Part shown: piece after piece, positions 1-10,540 of the stretch
Layout: each line of letters starts with the position of its first letter
Position numbering within the stretch: position 1 is the first letter of the stretch
Source of the DNA: Lutraria lutraria
Taxonomy: Eukaryota; Mollusca; Bivalvia; Venerida; Mactridae
Length of the DNA stretch: 64,000 bases
NCBI GenBank assembly: GCA_964023205.1
Contig: OZ026851.1
Coordinates: 10,147,637 to 10,211,636 of the forward strand
Direction of reading: 5' to 3'
The notes under the pieces: generated by a model
Database searches by the model: none
Told to the model about the DNA's origin: nothing
The model's input: the letters and a program-made list of their open reading frames with translations, nothing else
Made by a program: the position numbers and the translations under genes

Positions 1-291
1 TTAAGTCTTGTTGGTACATGCATGCAACTTTACTTACAAGTAGTTGGCATCAACAAAAGTTGGTGGCAGCGTTGAATTTGCTATGCTCTGCTTACTTTTG
101 ACTTTATTGAAATTCTAGAAATAACCATCTCCGTGAAAGTTCTCCGAGAGTTGCGGACAATCTTTGATGTTCAATATCTCTACCATTATTTCATCGGCAG
201 CATTGAAAGTACATATTCTAGTAATAGACATCAATGGAAATCTGTGGCACAAAAGGCATGGCCATGCTACGTTTACTTTGGATTTTATTAA

Positions 292-431
292 CGTTTTAGA
301 AATGTCAGTTTGAACCTGTTGAAATTTCATGAATTAGTCCGAGAAGAAAATTTCTTAAAACTTGTTTCTATTTGCATTTTTGCATTCCTCTCATGCATGC
401 GAACAATATGAGGTATCACAGGACCACTTTT
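292..431 (+). repeat. Junction head plus b1 monomer (reference copy)
   Basis: The first 22 bases (cgttttagaaatgtcagttt and two more) match the start of alpha (gcattttagaaatggcagttt) almost exactly. At about 314 the sequence switches to family b (cctgttgaaatttcatgaa). b1 lacks the first ~39 bases of a normal b unit, which are replaced by this alpha-like head. Its marks are gagaagaaaatttc, tctatttgc and the palindrome catgcatgc. Confidence 0.85.
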
Positions 432-590
432 GAACGAAATCATTTTTTCGACAGAAATTCTTACAGGGCCGCGCTTGCTGAAATTTCATGAATTAGTCCG
501 AGAACAAAATTTCTTAAAACTTGTTTCTGTTTGCATTTTTGCATTCCCCTCAAACACGCGAACAATATGAGGTATCACAAGACCACTTTT
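432..590 (+). repeat. b2 monomer (reference copy)
   Basis: 159 bp family b unit. Its marks are catttttttcgacag-type runs near the start (one base longer than other b units), a cttgctg or cttcctg variant, ctgtttgcattt, and ctcaaacacgcg. Start is set by gaacgaaatc after the shared cactttt. Confidence 0.85.
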
Positions 591-748
591 GAACGAAATC
601 AGTTTTTGACAGAAATTCTTACAGGGCCGCGCCTGTTGAAATTTCATGAATTAGTCCGAGAACAAAATTTCTTAAGACTTGTTTCTGTTAGCATTTTTGC
701 ATTCCTCTCAATCATGCGAACAATATGAGGTATCACAGGACCACTTTT
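591..748 (+). repeat. b3 monomer (reference copy)
   Basis: 158 bp family b unit marked by gcctgttg, cttaagacttg and caatcacgcg or caatcatgcg. The version with gttagcattttt plus atcatgcg (seen here) alternates through domain I with gttcgcattttt plus atcacgcg, and this pair is always inherited together. Confidence 0.85.
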
Positions 749-906
749 GAACGAAATCAGTTTTTGACAGAAATTCTTACAGGGCCGCGCCTGCTGAAAT
801 TTCATGAATTAGTCCGAGAACAAAAATTCTTAAAACTTGTTTCTGTTCACATTTTTGCATTCCTCTCAAGCACGCGAACAATATGAGGTATCACAAGACC
901 ACTTTT
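749..906 (+). repeat. b4 monomer (reference copy)
   Basis: 158 bp family b unit marked by gcctgctg, acaaaaattcttaaaac, gttcacattttt and caagcacgcg. It is the most constant b version in domains I and II and is missing from the domain III HORs. Confidence 0.85.
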
Positions 907-1064
907 GAACGCAATCAATTTTTACGACAAATCCTTCCAGGTCTGGACCTGTTGAACTTTTGTAATTTTGACCGAAACCAACATTTCTTAAATCTTGTTT
1001 ATATTTACATATTTGCATTCGTATCAAACACACGAACTATATGAGGTATCACAAGATCACTTTT
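907..1064 (+). repeat. b5 monomer (reference copy)
   Basis: 158 bp, the most diverged b version and always the last before alpha. Marks are gcaatcaatttttacgacaa, ggacctgttgaacttttg, gaccgaaaccaacatttc and tatatttacatatttgc. It ends at cactttt, directly joined to agcatttt of alpha. This copy carries the rare ggtctggacc change at 941-950. Confidence 0.85.
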
Positions 1065-1248
1065 AGCATTTTAGAAATGGCAGTTTGAGAGAAAAATGGT
1101 TAGCGCAGATGCTTTACGGGACCAATTTTTATCTTGCATTTACTCTTTTATTGTAGATAGAATAAACATGGGACCATTACATACAAGTAGTGTGGATCAA
1201 TGGAAATCTGAGATTAGAACAGCTTTGGTATATTATGGTTACTTTTGG
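1065..1248 (+). repeat. alpha monomer (reference copy)
   Basis: Family 1, version alpha, about 184 bp. It begins agcattttagaaatggcag and ends tatggttacttttggt. It occurs once per HOR, always straight after a b block and straight before beta. Its start (attttagaaatg.cagttt) and end (gg.tactttgg) line up with the starts and ends of beta and gamma, so the three look like diverged copies of one ancestral monomer. In domain III the central aaaaatggttagc becomes aaaatattttagc or aataaattttagc. Confidence 0.9.
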
Positions 1249-1436
1249 TTTTATTACATTTCTAGAATTGACAGTTTGGGAGAAAATTTCCTGGCGTCAA
1301 GATTTTTTGACAAATCTAATTTGTTATTTTCTCCTTAAGTCTTGTTGGTACATGCATGCAACTTTACTTACAAGTAGTTGGCATCAACAAAAGTTGGTGG
1401 CAGCGTTGAATTTGCTATGCTCTGCTTACTTTTGAC
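1249..1436 (+). repeat. beta monomer (reference copy)
   Basis: Family 1, version beta, about 188 bp, starting ttttattacatttctagaat and ending ctgcttacttttgac. It is always followed by gamma. It carries the palindromic stretch acatgcatgcaa, which recurs in b1. Copies through the array differ by scattered single changes that mark HOR lineages, for example aagagtttttgac, ctaaaattgac and caacgttac. Confidence 0.9.
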
Positions 1437-1616
1437 TTTATTGAAATTCTAGAAATAACCATCTCCGTGAAAGTTCTCCGAGAGTTGCGGACAATCTTTG
1501 ATGTTCAATATCTCTACCATTATTTCATCGGCAGCATTGAAAGTACATATTCTAGTAATAGACATCAATGGAAATCTGTGGCACAAAAGGCATGGCCATG
1601 CTACGTTTACTTTGGA
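1437..1616 (+). repeat. gamma monomer (reference copy)
   Basis: Family 1, version gamma, about 180 bp, starting tttattgaaattctagaaat and ending acgtttactttggat. Together with beta it makes the 368 bp dimer that is present one, two or three times per HOR. After gamma the sequence either returns to beta (ttttattacatttctag) or goes into a b block (ttttattaacgttttag); the first bases after gamma decide which. Confidence 0.9.
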
Positions 1617-3134
1617 TTTTATTACATTTCTAGAATTGACAGTTTGGGAGAAAATTTCCTGGCGTCAAGATTTTTTGACAAATCTAATTTGTTATTTTCT
1701 CCTTAAGTCTTGTTGGTACATGCATGCAACTTTACTTACAAGTAGTTGGCATCAACAAAAGTTGGTGGCAGCGTTGAATTTGCTATGCTCTGCTTACTTT
1801 TGACTTTATTGAAATTCTAGAAATAACCATCTCCGTGAAAGTTCTCCGAGAGTTGCGGACAATCTTTGATGTTCAATATCTCTACCATTATTTCATCGGC
1901 AGCATTGAAAGTACATATTCTAGTAATAGACATCAATGGAAATCTGTGGCACAAAAGGCATGGCCATGCTACGTTTACTTTGGATTTTATTACATTTCTA
2001 GAATTGACAGTTTGGGAGAAAATTTCCTGGCGTCAAGATTTTTTGACAAATCTAATTTGTTATTTTCTCCTTAAGTCTTGTTGGTACATGCATGCAACTT
2101 TACTTACAAGTAGTTGGCATCAACAAAAGTTGGTGGCAGCGTTGAATTTGCTATGCTCTGCTTACTTTTGACTTTATTGAAATTCTAGAAATAACCATCT
2201 CCGTGAAAGTTCTCCGAGAGTTGCGGACAATCTTTGATGTTCAATATCTCTACCATTATTTCATCGGCAGCATTGAAAGTACATATTCTAGTAATAGACA
2301 TCAATGGAAATCTGTGGCACAAAAGGCATGGCCATGCTACGTTTACTTTGGATTTTATTAACGTTTTAGAAATGTCAGTTTGAACCTGTTGAAATTTCAT
2401 GAATTAGTCCGAGAAGAAAATTTCTTAAAACTTGTTTCTATTTGCATTTTTGCATTCCTCTCATGCATGCGAACAATATGAGGTATCACAGGACCACTTT
2501 TGAACGAAATCATTTTTTCGACAGAAATTCTTGCAGGGCCGCACTTGCTGAAATTTCATGAATTAGTCCGAGAACAAAATTTCTTAAAACTTGTTTCTGT
2601 TTGCATTTTTGCATTCCCCTCAAACACGCGAACAATATGAGGTATCACAAGACCACTTTTGAACGAAATCAGTTTTTGACAGAAATTCTTACAGGGCCGC
2701 GCCTGTTGAAATTTCATGAATTAGTCCGAGAACAAAATTTCTTAAGACTTGTTTCTGTTCGCATTTTTGTATTCCTCTCAATCACGCGAACAATATGAGG
2801 TATCACAGGACCACTTTTGAACGAAATCAGTTTTTGACAGAAATTCTTACAGGGCCGCGCCTGCTGAAATTTCATGAATTAGTCCGAGAACAAAAATTCT
2901 TAAAACTTGTTTCTGTTCACATTTTTGCATTCCTCTCAAGCACGCGAACAATATGAGGTATCACAAGACCACTTTTGAACGCAATCAATTTTTACGACAA
3001 ATTCTTCCAGGTCCGGACCTGTTGAACTTTTGTAATTTTGACCGAAACCAACATTTCTTAAATCTTGTTTATATTTACATATTTGCATTCGTATCAAACA
3101 CACGAACTATATGAGGTATCACAAGACCACTTTT

Positions 3135-4468
3135 AGCATTTTAGAAATGGCAGTTTGAGAGAAAAATGGTTAGCGCAGATGCTTTACGGGACCAATTTTT
3201 ATCTTGCATTTACTCTTTTATTGTAGATAGAATAAACATGGGACCATTACATACAAGTAGTGTGGATCAATGGAAATCTGAGATTAGAACAGCTTTGGTA
3301 TATTATGGTTACTTTTGGTTTTATTACATTTCTAGAATTGACAGTTTGGGAGAAAATTTCCTGGCGTCAAGATTTTTTGACAAATCTAATTTGTTATTTT
3401 CTCCTTAAGTCTTGTTGGTACATGCATGCAACTTTACTTACAAGTAGTTGGCATCAACAAAAGTTGGTGGCAGCGTTGAATTTGCTATGCTCTGCTTACT
3501 TTTGACTTTATTGAAATTCTAGAAATAACCATCTCCGTGAAAGTTCTCCGAGAGTTGCGGACAATCTTTGATGTTCAATATCTCTACCATTATTTCATCG
3601 GCAGCATTGAAAGTACATATTCTAGTAATAGACATCAATGGAAATCTGTGGCACAAAAGGCATGGCCATGCTACGTTTACTTTGGATTTTATTAACGTTT
3701 TAGAAATGTCAGTTTGAACCTGTTGAAATTTCATGAATTAGTCCGAGAAGAAAATTTCTTAAAACTTGTTTCTATTTGCATTTTTGCATTCCTCTCATGC
3801 ATGCGAACAATATGAGGTATCACAGGACCACTTTTGAACGAAATCATTTTTTCGACAGAAATTCTTGCAGGGCCGCACTTGCTGAAATTTCATGAATTAG
3901 TCCGAGAACAAAATTTCTTAAAACTTGTTTCTGTTTGCATTTTTGCATTCCCCTCAAACACGCGAACAATATGAGGTATCACAAGACCACTTTTGAACGA
4001 AATCAGTTTTTGACAGAAATTCTTACAGGGCCGCGCCTGTTGAAATTTCATGAATTAGTCCGAGAACAAAATTTCTTAAGACTTGTTTCTGTTCGCATTT
4101 TTGCATTCCTCTCAATCACGCGAACAATATGAGGTATCACAGGACCACTTTTGAACGAAATCAGTTTTTGACAGAAATTCTTACAGGGCCGCGCCTGCTG
4201 AAATTTCATGAATTAGTCCGAGAGCAAAAATTCTTAAAACTTGTTTCTGTTCACATTTTTGCATTCCTCTCAAGCACGCGAACAATATGAGGTATCACAA
4301 GACCACTTTTGAACGCAATCAATTTTTACGACAAATTCTTCCAGGTCCGGACCTGTTGAACTTTTGTAATTTTGACCGAAACCAACATTTCTTAAATCTT
4401 GTTTATATTTACATATTTGCATTCGTATCAAACACACGAACTATATGAGGTATCACAAGACCACTTTT
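3135..4468 (+). repeat. HOR 2, 1334 bp, n=1 k=5
   Basis: Standard HOR of domain I. It has a private change in b4 (ccgagagcaaaaattc, near 4224). b2 is the ttgcagg/gcacttg version. Confidence 0.9.
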
Positions 4469-5802
4469 AGCATTTTAGAAATGGCAGTTTGAGAGAAAAA
4501 TGGTTAGCGCAGATGCTTTACGGGACCAATTTTTATCTTGCATTTACTCTTTTATTGTAGATAGAATAAACATGGGACCATTACATACAAGTAGTGTGGA
4601 TCAATGGAAATCTGAGATTAGAACAGCTTTGGTATATTATGGTTACTTTTGGTTTTATTACATTTCTAGAATTGACAGTTTGGGAGAAAATTTCCTGGCG
4701 TCAAGATTTTTTGACAAATCTAATTTGTTATTTTCTCCTTAAGTCTTGTTGGTACATGCATGCAACTTTACTTACAAGTAGTTGGCATCAACAAAAGTTG
4801 GTGGCAGCGTTGAATTTGCTATGCTCTGCTTACTTTTGACTTTATTGAAATTCTAGAAATAACCATCTCCGTGAAAGTTCTCCGAGAGTTGCGGACAATC
4901 TTTGATGTTCAATATCTCTACCATTATTTCATCGGCAGCATTGAAAGTACATATTCTAGTAATAGACATCAATGGAAATCTGTGGCACAAAAGGCATGGC
5001 CATGCTACGTTTACTTTGGATTTTATTAACGTTTTAGAAATGTCAGTTTGAACCTGTTGAAATTTCATGAATTAGTCCGAGAAGAAAATTTCTTAAAACT
5101 TGTTTCTATTTGCATTTTTGCATTCCTCTCATGCATGCGAACAATATGAGGTATCACAGGACCACTTTTGAACGAAATCATTTTTTCGACAGAAATTCTT
5201 GCAGGGCCGCACTTGCTGAAATTTCATGAATTAGTCCGAGAACAAAATTTCTTAAAACTTGTTTCTGTTTGCATTTTTGCATTCCCCTCAAACACGCGAA
5301 CAATATGAGGTATCACAAGACCACTTTTGAACGAAATCAGTTTTTGACAGAAATTCTTACAGGGCCGCGCCTGTTGAAATTTCATGAATTAGTCCGAGAA
5401 CAAAATTTCTTAAGACTTGTTTCTGTTCGCATTTTTGCATTCCTCTCAATCACGCGAACAATATGAGGTATCACAGGACCACTTTTGAACGAAATCAGTT
5501 TTTGACAGAAATTCTTACAGGGCCGCGCCTGCTGAAATTTCATGAATTAGTCCGAGAACAAAAATTCTTAAAACTTGTTTCTGTTCACATTTTTGCATTC
5601 CTCTCAAGCACGCGAACAATATGAGGTATCTCAAGACCACTTTTGAACGCAATCAATTTTTACGACAAATTCTTCCAGGTCCGGACCTGTTGAACTTTTG
5701 TAATTTTGACCGAAACCAACATTTCTTAAATCTTGTTTATATTTACATATTTGCATTCGTATCAAACACACGAACTATATGAGGTATCACAAGACCACTT
5801 TT
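4469..5802 (+). repeat. HOR 3, 1334 bp, n=1 k=5
   Basis: Standard HOR. The b4-b5 junction region has the rare ggtatctcaagacc (5631), shared only with HOR 5 at exactly +3,404. Confidence 0.9.
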
Positions 5803-7136
5803 AGCATTTTAGAAATGGCAGTTTGAGAGAAAAATGGTTAGCGCAGATGCTTTACGGGACCAATTTTTATCTTGCATTTACTCTTTTATTGTAGATAGAA
5901 TAAACATGGGACCATTACATACAAGTAGTGTGGATCAATGGAAATCTGAGATTAGAACAGCTTTGGTATATTATGGTTACTTTTGGTTTTATTACATTTC
6001 TAGAATTGACAGTTTGGGAGAAAATTTCCTGGCGTCAAGATTTTTTGACAAATCTAATTTGTTATTTTCTCCTTAAGTCTTGTTGGTACATGCATGCAAC
6101 TTTACTTACAAGTAGTTGGCATCAACAAAAGTTGGTGGCAGCGTTGAATTTGCTATGCTCTGCTTACTTTTGACTTTATTGAAATTCTAGAAATAACCAT
6201 CTCCGTGAAAGTTCTCCGAGAGTTGCGGACAATCTTTGATGTTCAATATCTCTACCATTATTTCATCGGCAGCATTGAAAGTACATATTCTAGTAATAGA
6301 CATCAATGGAAATCTGTGGCACAAAAGGCATGGCCATGCTACGTTTACTTTGGATTTTATTAACGTTTTAGAAATGTCAGTTTGAACCTGTTGAAATTTC
6401 ATGAATTAGTCCGAGAAGAAAATTTCTTAAAACTTGTTTCTATTTGCATTTTTGCATTCCTCTCATGCATGCGAACAATATGAGGTATCACAGGACCACT
6501 TTTGAACGAAATCATTTTTTCGACAGAAATTCTTACAGGGCCGCACTTGCTGAAATTTCATGAATTAGTCCGAGAACAAAATTTCTTAAAACTTGTTTCT
6601 GTTTGCATTTTTGCATTCCCCTCAAACACGCGAACAATATGAGGTATCACAAGACCACTTTTGAACGAAATCAGTTTTTGACAGAAATTCTTACAGGGCC
6701 GCGCCTGTTGAAATTTCATGAATTAGTCCGAGAACAAAATTTCTTAAGACTTGTTTCTGTTAGCATTTTTGCATTCCTCTCAATCATGCGAACAATATGA
6801 GGTATCACAGGACCACTTTTGAACGAAATCAGTTTTTGACAGAAATTCTTACAGGGCCGCGCCTGCTGAAATTTCATGAATTAGTCCGAGAACAAAAATT
6901 CTTAAAACTTGTTTCTGTTCACATTTTTGCATTCCTCTCAAGCACGCGAACAATATGAGGTATCACAAGACCACTTTTGAACGCAATCAATTTTTACGAC
7001 AAATCCTTCCAGGTCTGGACCTGTTGAACTTTTGTAATTTTGACCGAAACCAACATTTCTTAAATCTTGTTTATATTTACATATTTGCATTCGTATCAAA
7101 CACACGAACTATATGAGGTATCACAAGACCACTTTT
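5803..7136 (+). repeat. HOR 4, 1334 bp, n=1 k=5
   Basis: b3 is the tagc/atcatg version and b5 carries ggtctgg at 7013. It is directly followed by an n=3 HOR, as are the other two copies with that change. Confidence 0.9.
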
Positions 7137-9206
7137 AGCATTTTAGAAATGGCAGTTTGAGAGAAAAATGGTTAGCGCAGATGCTTTACGGGACCAATTT
7201 TTATCTTGCATTTACTCTTTTATTGTAGATAGAATAAACATGGGACCATTACATACAAGTAGTGTGGATCAATGGAAATCTGAGATTAGAACAGCTTTGG
7301 TATATTATGGTTACTTTTGGTTTTATTACATTTCTAGAATTGACAGTTTGGGAGAAAATTTCCTGGCGTCAAGATTTTTTGACAAATCTAATTTGTTATT
7401 TTCTCCTTAAGTCTTGTTGGTACATGCATGCAACTTTACTTACAAGTAGTTGGCATCAACAAAAGTTGGTGGCAGCGTTGAATTTGCTATGCTCTGCTTA
7501 CTTTTGACTTTATTGAAATTCTAGAAATAACCATCTCCGTGAAAGTTCTCCGAGAGTTGCGGACAATCTTTGATGTTCAATATCTCTACCATTATTTCAT
7601 CGGCAGCATTGAAAGTACATATTCTAGTAATAGACATCAATGGAAATCTGTGGCACAAAAGGCATGGCCATGCTACGTTTACTTTGGATTTTATTACATT
7701 TCTAGAATTGACAGTTTGGGAGAAAATTTCCTGGCGTCAAGATTTTTTGACAAATCTAATTTGTTATTTTCTCCTTAAGTCTTGTTGGTACATGCATGCA
7801 ACGTTACTTACAAGTAGTTGGCATCAACAAAAGTTGGTGGCAGCGTTGAATTTGCTATGCTCTGCTTACTTTTGACTTTATTGAAATTCTAGAAATAACC
7901 ATCTCCGTGAAAGTTCTCCGAGAGTTGCGGACAATCTTTGATGTTCAATATCTCTACCATTATTTCATCGGCAGCATTGAAAGTACATATTCTAGTAATA
8001 GACATCAATGGAAATCTGTGGCACAAAAGGCATGGCCATGCTACGTTTACTTTGGATTTTATTACATTTCTAGAATTGACAGTTTGGGAGAAAATTTCCT
8101 GGCGTCAAGATTTTTTGACAAATCTAATTTGTTATTTTCTCCTTAAGTCTTGTTGGTACATGCATGCAACTTTACTTACAAGTAGTTGGCATCAACAAAA
8201 GTTGGTGGCAGCGTTGAATTTGCTATGCTCTGCTTACTTTTGACTTTATTGAAATTCTAGAAATAACCATCTCCGTGAAAGTTCTCCGAGAGTTGCGGAC
8301 AATCTTTGATGTTCAATATCTCTACCATTATTTCATCGGCAGCATTGAAAGTACATATTCTAGTAATAGACATCAATGGAAATCTGTGGCACAAAAGGCA
8401 TGGCCATGCTACGTTTACTTTGGATTTTATTAACGTTTTAGAAATGTCAGTTTGAACCTGTTGAAATTTCATGAATTAGTCCGAGAAGAAAATTTCTTAA
8501 AACTTGTTTCTATTTGCATTTTTGCATTCCTCTCATGCATGCGAACAATATGAGGTATCACAGGACCACTTTTGAACGAAATCATTTTTTCGACAGAAAT
8601 TCTTGCAGGGCCGCACTTGCTGAAATTTCATGAATTAGTCCGAGAACAAAATTTCTTAAAACTTGTTTCTGTTTGCATTTTTGCATTCCCCTCAAACACG
8701 CGAACAATATGAGGTATCACAAGACCACTTTTGAACGAAATCAGTTTTTGACAGAAATTCTTACAGGGCCGCGCCTGTTGAAATTTCATGAATTAGTCCG
8801 AGAACAAAATTTCTTAAGACTTGTTTCTGTTCGCATTTTTGCATTCCTCTCAATCACGCGAACAATATGAGGTATCACAGGACCACTTTTGAACGAAATC
8901 AGTTTTTGACAGAAATTCTTACAGGGCCGCGCCTGCTAAAATTTCATGAATTAGTCCGAGAACAAAAATTCTTAAAACTTGTTTCTGTTCACATTTTTGC
9001 ATTCCTCTCAAGCACGCGAACAATATGAGGTATCTCAAGACCACTTTTGAACGCAATCAATTTTTACGACAAATTCTTCCAGGTCCGGACCTGTTGAACT
9101 TTTGTAATTTTGACCGAAACCAACATTTCTTAAATCTTGTTTATATTTACATATTTGCATTCGTATCAAACACACGAACTATATGAGGTATCACAAGACC
9201 ACTTTT
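7137..9206 (+). repeat. HOR 5, 2070 bp, n=3 k=5
   Basis: Three beta-gamma dimers. The second-to-third beta has the rare caacgttac (7803), shared only with HOR 7. b4 has a private gcctgctaaaatt (about 8938), and ggtatctcaag recurs at 9035. Confidence 0.9.
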
Positions 9207-10540
9207 AGCATTTTAGAAATGGCAGTTTGAGAGAAAAATGGTTAGCGCAGATGCTTTACGGGACCAATTTTTATCTTGCATTTACTCTTTTATTGTAGAT
9301 AGAATAAACATGGGACCATTACATACAAGTAGTGTGGATCAATGGAAATCTGAGATTAGAACAGCTTTGGTATATTATGGTTACTTTTGGTTTTATTACA
9401 TTTCTAGAATTGACAGTTTGGGAGAAAATTTCCTGGCGTCAAGATTTTTTGACAAATCTAATTTGTTATTTTCTCCTTAAGTCTTGTTGGTACATGCATG
9501 CAACTTTACTTACAAGTAGTTGGCATCAACAAAAGTTGGTGGCAGCGTTGAATTTGCTATGCTCTGCTTACTTTTGACTTTATTGAAATTCTAGAAATAA
9601 CCATCTCCGTGAAAGTTCTCCGAGAGTTGCGGACAATCTTTGATGTTCAATATCTCTACCATTATTTCATCGGCAGCATTGAAAGTACATATTCTAGTAA
9701 TAGACATCAATGGAAATCTGTGGCACAAAAGGCATGGCCATGCTACGTTTACTTTGGATTTTATTAACGTTTTAGAAATGTCAGTTTGAACCTGTTGAAA
9801 TTTCATGAATTAGTCCGAGAAGAAAATTTCTTAAAACTTGTTTCTATTTGCATTTTTGCATTCCTCTCATGCATGCGAACAATATGAGGTATCACAGGAC
9901 CACTTTTGAACGAAATCATTTTTTCGACAGAAATTCTTACAGGGCCGCACTTGCTGAAATTTCATGAATTAGTCCGAGAACAAAATTTCTTAAAACTTGT
10001 TTCTGTTTGCATTTTTGCATTCCCCTCAAACACGCGAACAATATGAGGTATCACAAGACCACTTTTGAACGAAATCAGTTTTTGACAGAAATTCTTACAG
10101 GGCCGCGCCTGTTGAAATTTCATGAATTAGTCCGAGAACAAAATTTCTTAAGACTTGTTTCTGTTAGCATTTTTGCATTCCTCTCAATCATGCGAACAAT
10201 ATGAGGTATCACAGGACCACTTTTGAACGAAATCAGTTTTTGACAGAAATTCTTACAGGGCCGCGCCTGCTGAAATTTCATGAATTAGTCCGAGAACAAA
10301 AATTCTTAAAACTTGTTTCTGTTCACATTTTTGCATTCCTCTCAAGCACGCGAACAATATGAGGTATCACAAGACCACTTTTGAACGCAATCAATTTTTA
10401 CGACAAATCCTTCCAGGTCTGGACCTGTTGAACTTTTGTAATTTTGACCGAAACCAACATTTCTTAAATCTTGTTTATATTTACATATTTGCATTCGTAT
10501 CAAACACACGAACTATATGAGGTATCACAAGACCACTTTT
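9207..10540 (+). repeat. HOR 6, 1334 bp, n=1 k=5
   Basis: Copy of HOR 4 at +3,404: same b3 version and same ggtctgg in b5 (10417). Confidence 0.9.

Larger units (their letters stand above)
1..1064 (+). repeat. HOR 0 (left-truncated by the window)
   Basis: Partial beta (1-102), gamma (103-282), then b1 to b5. b3 is the tagc/atcatg version and b5 has the rare ggtctgg, both shared with HOR 4 and HOR 6. Confidence 0.9.
1065..3134 (+). repeat. HOR 1, 2070 bp, n=3 k=5
   Basis: alpha, three beta-gamma dimers, five b units. b3 carries a rare tttttgtattc at 2769, found again only in HOR 7, which is also an n=3 HOR. Confidence 0.9.

Noticed and set aside
1096..1338. Short conserved frames in the satellite (80, 81, 79, 101, 65-67 codons on plus; 70-71 codons on minus) as genes
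   Set aside because: They recur only because the DNA repeats, overlap in several frames and on both strands, start mid-monomer, cross alpha-beta or gamma-beta junctions, and are broken in some copies (gtggattaat at 27277, altered ATG in domain III) without sign of protein-level constraint.
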